A DNA stretch of 64,000 bases from Rikenellaceae bacterium (GTDB taxonomy: Bacteria > Bacteroidota > Bacteroidia > Bacteroidales > UBA932): NCBI GenBank assembly GCA_022766385.1, contig JALEPJ010000018.1, positions 49,611 to 113,610 on the forward strand. Direction: 5' to 3'. A program made the position numbers and the translations under genes. The notes under the pieces were generated by a model, which saw only the letters and a program-made list of their open reading frames with translations, was not told the origin of the DNA and did no database searches. Every line of letters begins with the position of its first letter. Positions within the stretch are counted from its first letter, which is position 1. Shown in pieces: positions 62,201 to 64,000 of this stretch.

Positions 62201-62665
62201 CAGCAGACCATTTCCGCTATTCAGGCTGCTGAGCTCTCAGGAAAGGCTTACAGCTTCACATTGCCTTCCGGCGAGGTTTCTCTGAAGGCCGGGGACTACG
62301 AAATCTCATCAGAAGATATGCCGGGCTGGCTCGTTGCTTCCGAAGGCTCTCTCACCATTGCCCTCGACATTGAAGTCAACGATAGCCTCCGTAGTGAGGG
62401 TGTGGCCCGAGAACTCATCAACAGGGTTCAGAACATCAGAAAGGATAATGGATTCGATGTCACCGACAAGGTGGATGTTGTCATCTACGCAGATGGCGAG
62501 GACCTGAAGCAGATTGAAGCTTCACTCAAATCCTTCGGCGACTATCTTTCTTCTCAGACTCTTGCATTGTCAGTCAAAGCCGAAATGCTTTCGGCTGCGC
62601 CTGCCGAGGCTATCGAAGTTGAGTGGAACGATACGCCTATCAAGATATATGTGACTAAGAACTAA
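59210..62665 (+). CDS. ileS: isoleucyl-tRNA synthetase, eukaryote-like type with GIHH motif
   Basis: A 1151-residue class I synthetase charging tRNA-Ile. The signature usually HxGH reads GIHH (residues 55-58, within NGMPGIHHVMA). The second signature KMSKR is at 692-696. The editing domain (about 190-410) holds TTPWTLPSNTALCV and GTGIVHIAPTFGADD. VDQTRGWFYTLHAI is present. The C-terminal half (about 820-1151) is the extended form of the eukaryote-like IleRS2 group. In that group the swapped GXHH form has been linked to very high mupirocin resistance. It heads a run with the DksA-like gene and lspA. Confidence 0.95.
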   Translation: MTFKEYKGLDLVSAGNVALDRWKKNAAFEKSLKLREGAPEFIFFEGPPSANGMPGIHHVMARSIKDSICRYKTQRGYRVQRRAGWDTHGLPVELGVEKKLGITKADIGTKISIAEYNDACRKEVMKYTKEWVSMTERVGYWVDMNDPYITYDNRYIETLWYLLKKIYDKGLLYKGYTIQPYSPTDGTGLSSHELNQPGCYKDVSDTTATCQFEVIKDEKSQILYECETVPVYFLAWTTTPWTLPSNTALCVGPNIDYVRVQSFNPYTGEEAIYVVAKALVGSWFNAKAAELSLEDYKAGDKLVPYRVLPGEFKGSELVGIRYQQLIPWFKPVEGEAFRVISGDYVTTEDGTGIVHIAPTFGADDKKVASNFGIPGIMPIDKDGNPQAQVDRQGRFCRLEDLSSEYVSKYVDPSYAEFAGRYVKKGYQGYFEKNEDPDAPTLDIDLCMMMKADGRAFKIQKHVHSYPHSWRTDLPVLYYPLDSWFIKATAVKDEMVKLNKTITWKPESTGTGRFGQWLENIQDWNLSRSRFWGTPLPIWRSEDGKEEKCIGSVKELYAEVEKAVAAGFMSSNPLKDKGFDPEDMSIDNYNRIDLHRPYVDEIFLVSDSGKKMMRETDLIDVWFDSGAMPYAQEGLRNIDSSKFGCTADFIAEGVDQTRGWFYTLHAIHTMIGGTPAFKRVISNGLVLDKDGNKMSKRLGNAVDPFMALDKYGADALRWYMLTNAQPWDNLKFDEAGVDEVRRKFFGTLYNTYSFFALYANIDSFDPSSESVPYQERPEIDRWIISKMNSLIKDVIAAYEDYDVTSAGRMIQDFVCDHLSNWYVRLNRKRFWGGEMGADKLAAYQTLYEVLKNIAILAAPIAPFYMDNLYLDLVKDGEESVHFTLMPEACEACIDTDLEERMELAQKATSMVLALRRKVNIKVRQPLAKLMIPVLSDKVRAQLEMVKGLILSEVNVKEAEFITDTTGIITKKIKPNFKTLGKLYGKQMKEIAAAFASFDQQTISAIQAAELSGKAYSFTLPSGEVSLKAGDYEISSEDMPGWLVASEGSLTIALDIEVNDSLRSEGVARELINRVQNIRKDNGFDVTDKVDVVIYADGEDLKQIEASLKSFGDYLSSQTLALSVKAEMLSAAPAEAIEVEWNDTPIKIYVTKN

Positions 62666-62682
62666 TTAAACCAAAGGACATT

Positions 62683-63099
62683 ATGGAAGAAATGCTTAAG
62701 AACGAGGCCCAGGTTGAAAAGACCAGATACAGTGATGAGGAACTCGCTGAATTTAAGGCCATTATACTTGAGAAGCTTGAGGCAGCGAAGGCTGAATACA
62801 AGACTCTCAGGGAAAATGTAAGTCGCAGTTCAAGCAACGACATAGAAGATACATCCCCTTCATTCAAGACCGTGGAGGACGATGGCGCCAACCAACTGTC
62901 CAAGGAAGAGGCCAGCCAGCTTGCGCAGCGTCAGTACAAATTCATTCAGAACCTTGAAGCTGCACTGGTCCGTATCGAGAATAAGACTTATGGAGTATGC
63001 CGTGTGACCGGCAAACTCATCCCAAAGGAGAGACTCCGTCTTGTCCCTCATGCTACACTTACAGTTGAGGCAAAGGAAATGATGTCAAAAGGCAAGTAA
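62683..63099 (+). CDS. TraR/DksA-like protein with degenerate zinc finger
   Basis: A 138-residue coiled-coil protein of the DksA/TraR family. The N terminus is helical (YSDEELAEFKAIILEKLEAA), followed by RENVSRSSSNDIED. The C-terminal finger keeps the family frame (KTYGVCRVTGKLIPKERLRL, VPHATLTVEAK), but only one of the four zinc cysteines remains, near residue 107. In Bacteroidota such finger-less relatives are common. Whether it binds RNA polymerase and responds to ppGpp is unknown. It sits 17 bases after ileS. Confidence 0.85.
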   Translation: MEEMLKNEAQVEKTRYSDEELAEFKAIILEKLEAAKAEYKTLRENVSRSSSNDIEDTSPSFKTVEDDGANQLSKEEASQLAQRQYKFIQNLEAALVRIENKTYGVCRVTGKLIPKERLRLVPHATLTVEAKEMMSKGK

Positions 63100-63105
63100 A
63101 GGAAT

Positions 63106-63819
63106 ATGAAGCTCAGCAGAGCCAAGAAACTACTACTGCTAGGTATCATTCTCGTTCTCATTGACCAGATTATAAAGATTCTGGTCAAGACCAATATGTT
63201 CCTTGGCCAGCACATTGATGTGATTGGCCAATGGTTCAAACTGCTCTTTATCGAGAACGAGGGTTTTGCCTTTGGTTGGTCGTTCGGAGGCGTTTGGGGC
63301 AAGTACATTCTCTCCGCCTTCCGCATATGTCTTGCTGCGGTGCTCATCTGGTGGATAGGAAAGATGTGCCGCAGGAACGATGCCGAAACCGCAGCAGGCA
63401 GGAAAGCGCCTATTCCCACCGGCTTCCTTGTCGGACTGACCATCATCACTGCCGGTGCACTTGGCAATGTCATTGACTGCTTTTTCTACGGCCTGTTGTT
63501 CTCGGAATCAAGCTCGGCTGCAATAGCCAGTTTCGGGGGACATTATGCTCCTTTTATGCAGGGAAAGGTGGTGGACATGTTCTACTTTCCGATTATCAAT
63601 ACGACCTGGCCTCAGTGGCTCCCGATAATTGGAGGAAAGCCTTTCACCTTCTTCGACCCCGTCTTCAACTTTGCAGACAGCTGCGTTTCTGTAGGAGCCT
63701 TTTACCTGATTCTCTTCCAGTGGAAATATATAGGATCTATTGAAAGCAATCCTGCTTCAGATGGAAAAGAGCCTGAGACCAACAGCAAAGAAAACAGGGG
63801 TCACAAGTCATCACACTGA
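63106..63819 (+). CDS. lspA: lipoprotein signal peptidase (signal peptidase II)
   Basis: A 237-residue inner-membrane aspartyl protease that cleaves prolipoproteins before the lipidated Cys. Four membrane helices are visible. The catalytic aspartates lie in GNVIDCFFYG and FNFADSCVSVG. The protein is longer than the E. coli form (about 160), owing to a loop between the third and fourth helices (near 135-175) and a hydrophilic tail (SNPASDGKEPETNSKENRG). It follows the DksA-like gene by 6 bases, an order seen in many Bacteroidota. Confidence 0.93.
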   Translation: MKLSRAKKLLLLGIILVLIDQIIKILVKTNMFLGQHIDVIGQWFKLLFIENEGFAFGWSFGGVWGKYILSAFRICLAAVLIWWIGKMCRRNDAETAAGRKAPIPTGFLVGLTIITAGALGNVIDCFFYGLLFSESSSAAIASFGGHYAPFMQGKVVDMFYFPIINTTWPQWLPIIGGKPFTFFDPVFNFADSCVSVGAFYLILFQWKYIGSIESNPASDGKEPETNSKENRGHKSSH

Positions 63820-63845
63820 AAAAGCACAAAATCACTTATTTTTTA

Positions 63846-63876
63846 TTTGGTAAATAAAAATTATTACCTATATTTG
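63846..63876 (+). promoter_or_regulatory. full Bacteroidota-type promoter of tRNA-Ser
   Basis: TTTG (63846-63849), 19 bases, then TATATTTG (63869-63876), a complete consensus match. The transcript would begin around 63880-63882, leaving a 5' leader of about 33 bases for RNase P. Confidence 0.65.
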
Positions 63877-63914
63877 CATTCCCAAAACGAAAGTTAGGGG
63901 CCTACCAAGGCTTT

Positions 63915-63999
63915 GGAGAGGTGGTAGAGTGGTCGATTACGGCAGTCTTGAAAACTGTTGAGCTGAAAGGCTCCGGGGGTTCGAATCCCTCCCTCTCCG
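63915..63999 (+). tRNA. tRNA-Ser(UGA)
   Basis: An 85-base type II tRNA. The 7-bp acceptor GGAGAGG (63915-63921) pairs with CCTCTCC (63992-63998), and G63999 is the discriminator. The anticodon loop CTTGAAA carries TGA at 63949-63951, reading UCA and, with wobble, other UCN codons. The long variable arm GAGC-TGAAA-GGCTC and the TTCGAAT T-loop confirm serine. Only C64000 follows in the window, so an encoded CCA cannot be judged. Confidence 0.96.
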
Positions 64000-64000
64000 C

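Overview
The window is a chromosome segment of a Bacteroidales bacterium (phylum Bacteroidota). The evidence is the Bacteroidota-type promoter (a TTTG or TTG box, 19-21 bases, then TAnnTTTG) upstream of many genes, the general lack of Shine-Dalgarno sequences, and marker gene orders and families: serC-serA-DUF1015, tandem deoxynucleoside kinases, a DUF3127 protein, a DUF4783 protein, an NtrY/NtrX-type pair, and a glycogen cluster with a GT3-type synthase. Base composition is moderate, near 50 % GC by eye. The genus cannot be fixed from the sequence alone. Almost all of it is core chromosome; there is no phage, insertion sequence, CRISPR array or defence island.

Layout. 1-4460: a partial metallo-beta-lactamase-fold hydrolase (minus), two tandem deoxynucleoside kinases, an acyl-CoA ligase and a cyclophilin. 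4461-7910: a sugar transporter, a ROK kinase and an FKBP lipoprotein, ending at a strong terminator. 7970-10642: a DUF3127 protein, miaA and a pRiA4b ORF-3-like gene (both minus), and a divergent YigZ/IMPACT gene. 10727-16231: serC, serA, DUF1015 and recQ. 16281-21118: an HdeD-like membrane protein, dnaG and metG. 21124-23874 (minus): an O-methyltransferase, an M16 peptidase and an unknown secreted protein. 23956-31485: dnaX, lptB, an NtrX-like regulator (minus), alkaline phosphatase, cmk, ispH and efp. 31546-32345: an 800-base non-coding stretch with repeats and hairpins. 32346-34025: an esterase-fold protein with a damaged catalytic triad and a DUF4783 protein. 34089-43961: rlmH, an NtrY-like kinase, a second kinase, engB, prs, a small membrane protein, der and xseA, followed by xseB. 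44163-54901: a five-gene glycogen cluster. 54892-57906: ribF, greA, a HIT protein and a thioredoxin-fold lipoprotein without its cysteines. 57915-59114 (minus): tsaB and cvpA. 59210-63999: ileS, a DksA-like gene, lspA and tRNA-Ser(UGA).

The clearest functional unit is the glycogen cluster: branching enzyme, debranching enzyme, a GT4 glycosyltransferase, a GH57 enzyme, and one 1412-residue polypeptide joining a GT3 glycogen synthase to a GT35 phosphorylase. The joint looks like a former intergenic region. Replication and repair (dnaG, dnaX, recQ, xseAB), translation (metG, ileS, efp, miaA, tsaB, rlmH, engB, der, tRNA) and envelope functions (lptB, lspA) make up most of the rest.

No wholly new multi-gene system is evident. 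The items most worth a second look are the isoleucyl-tRNA synthetase with GIHH in place of the HxGH signature, the synthase-phosphorylase fusion, the esterase-like protein lacking catalytic Ser and His, the structured repeat region at 31.5-32.3 kb, a terminator inside the greA leader, and a promoter that appears to give a leaderless YigZ-family mRNA.
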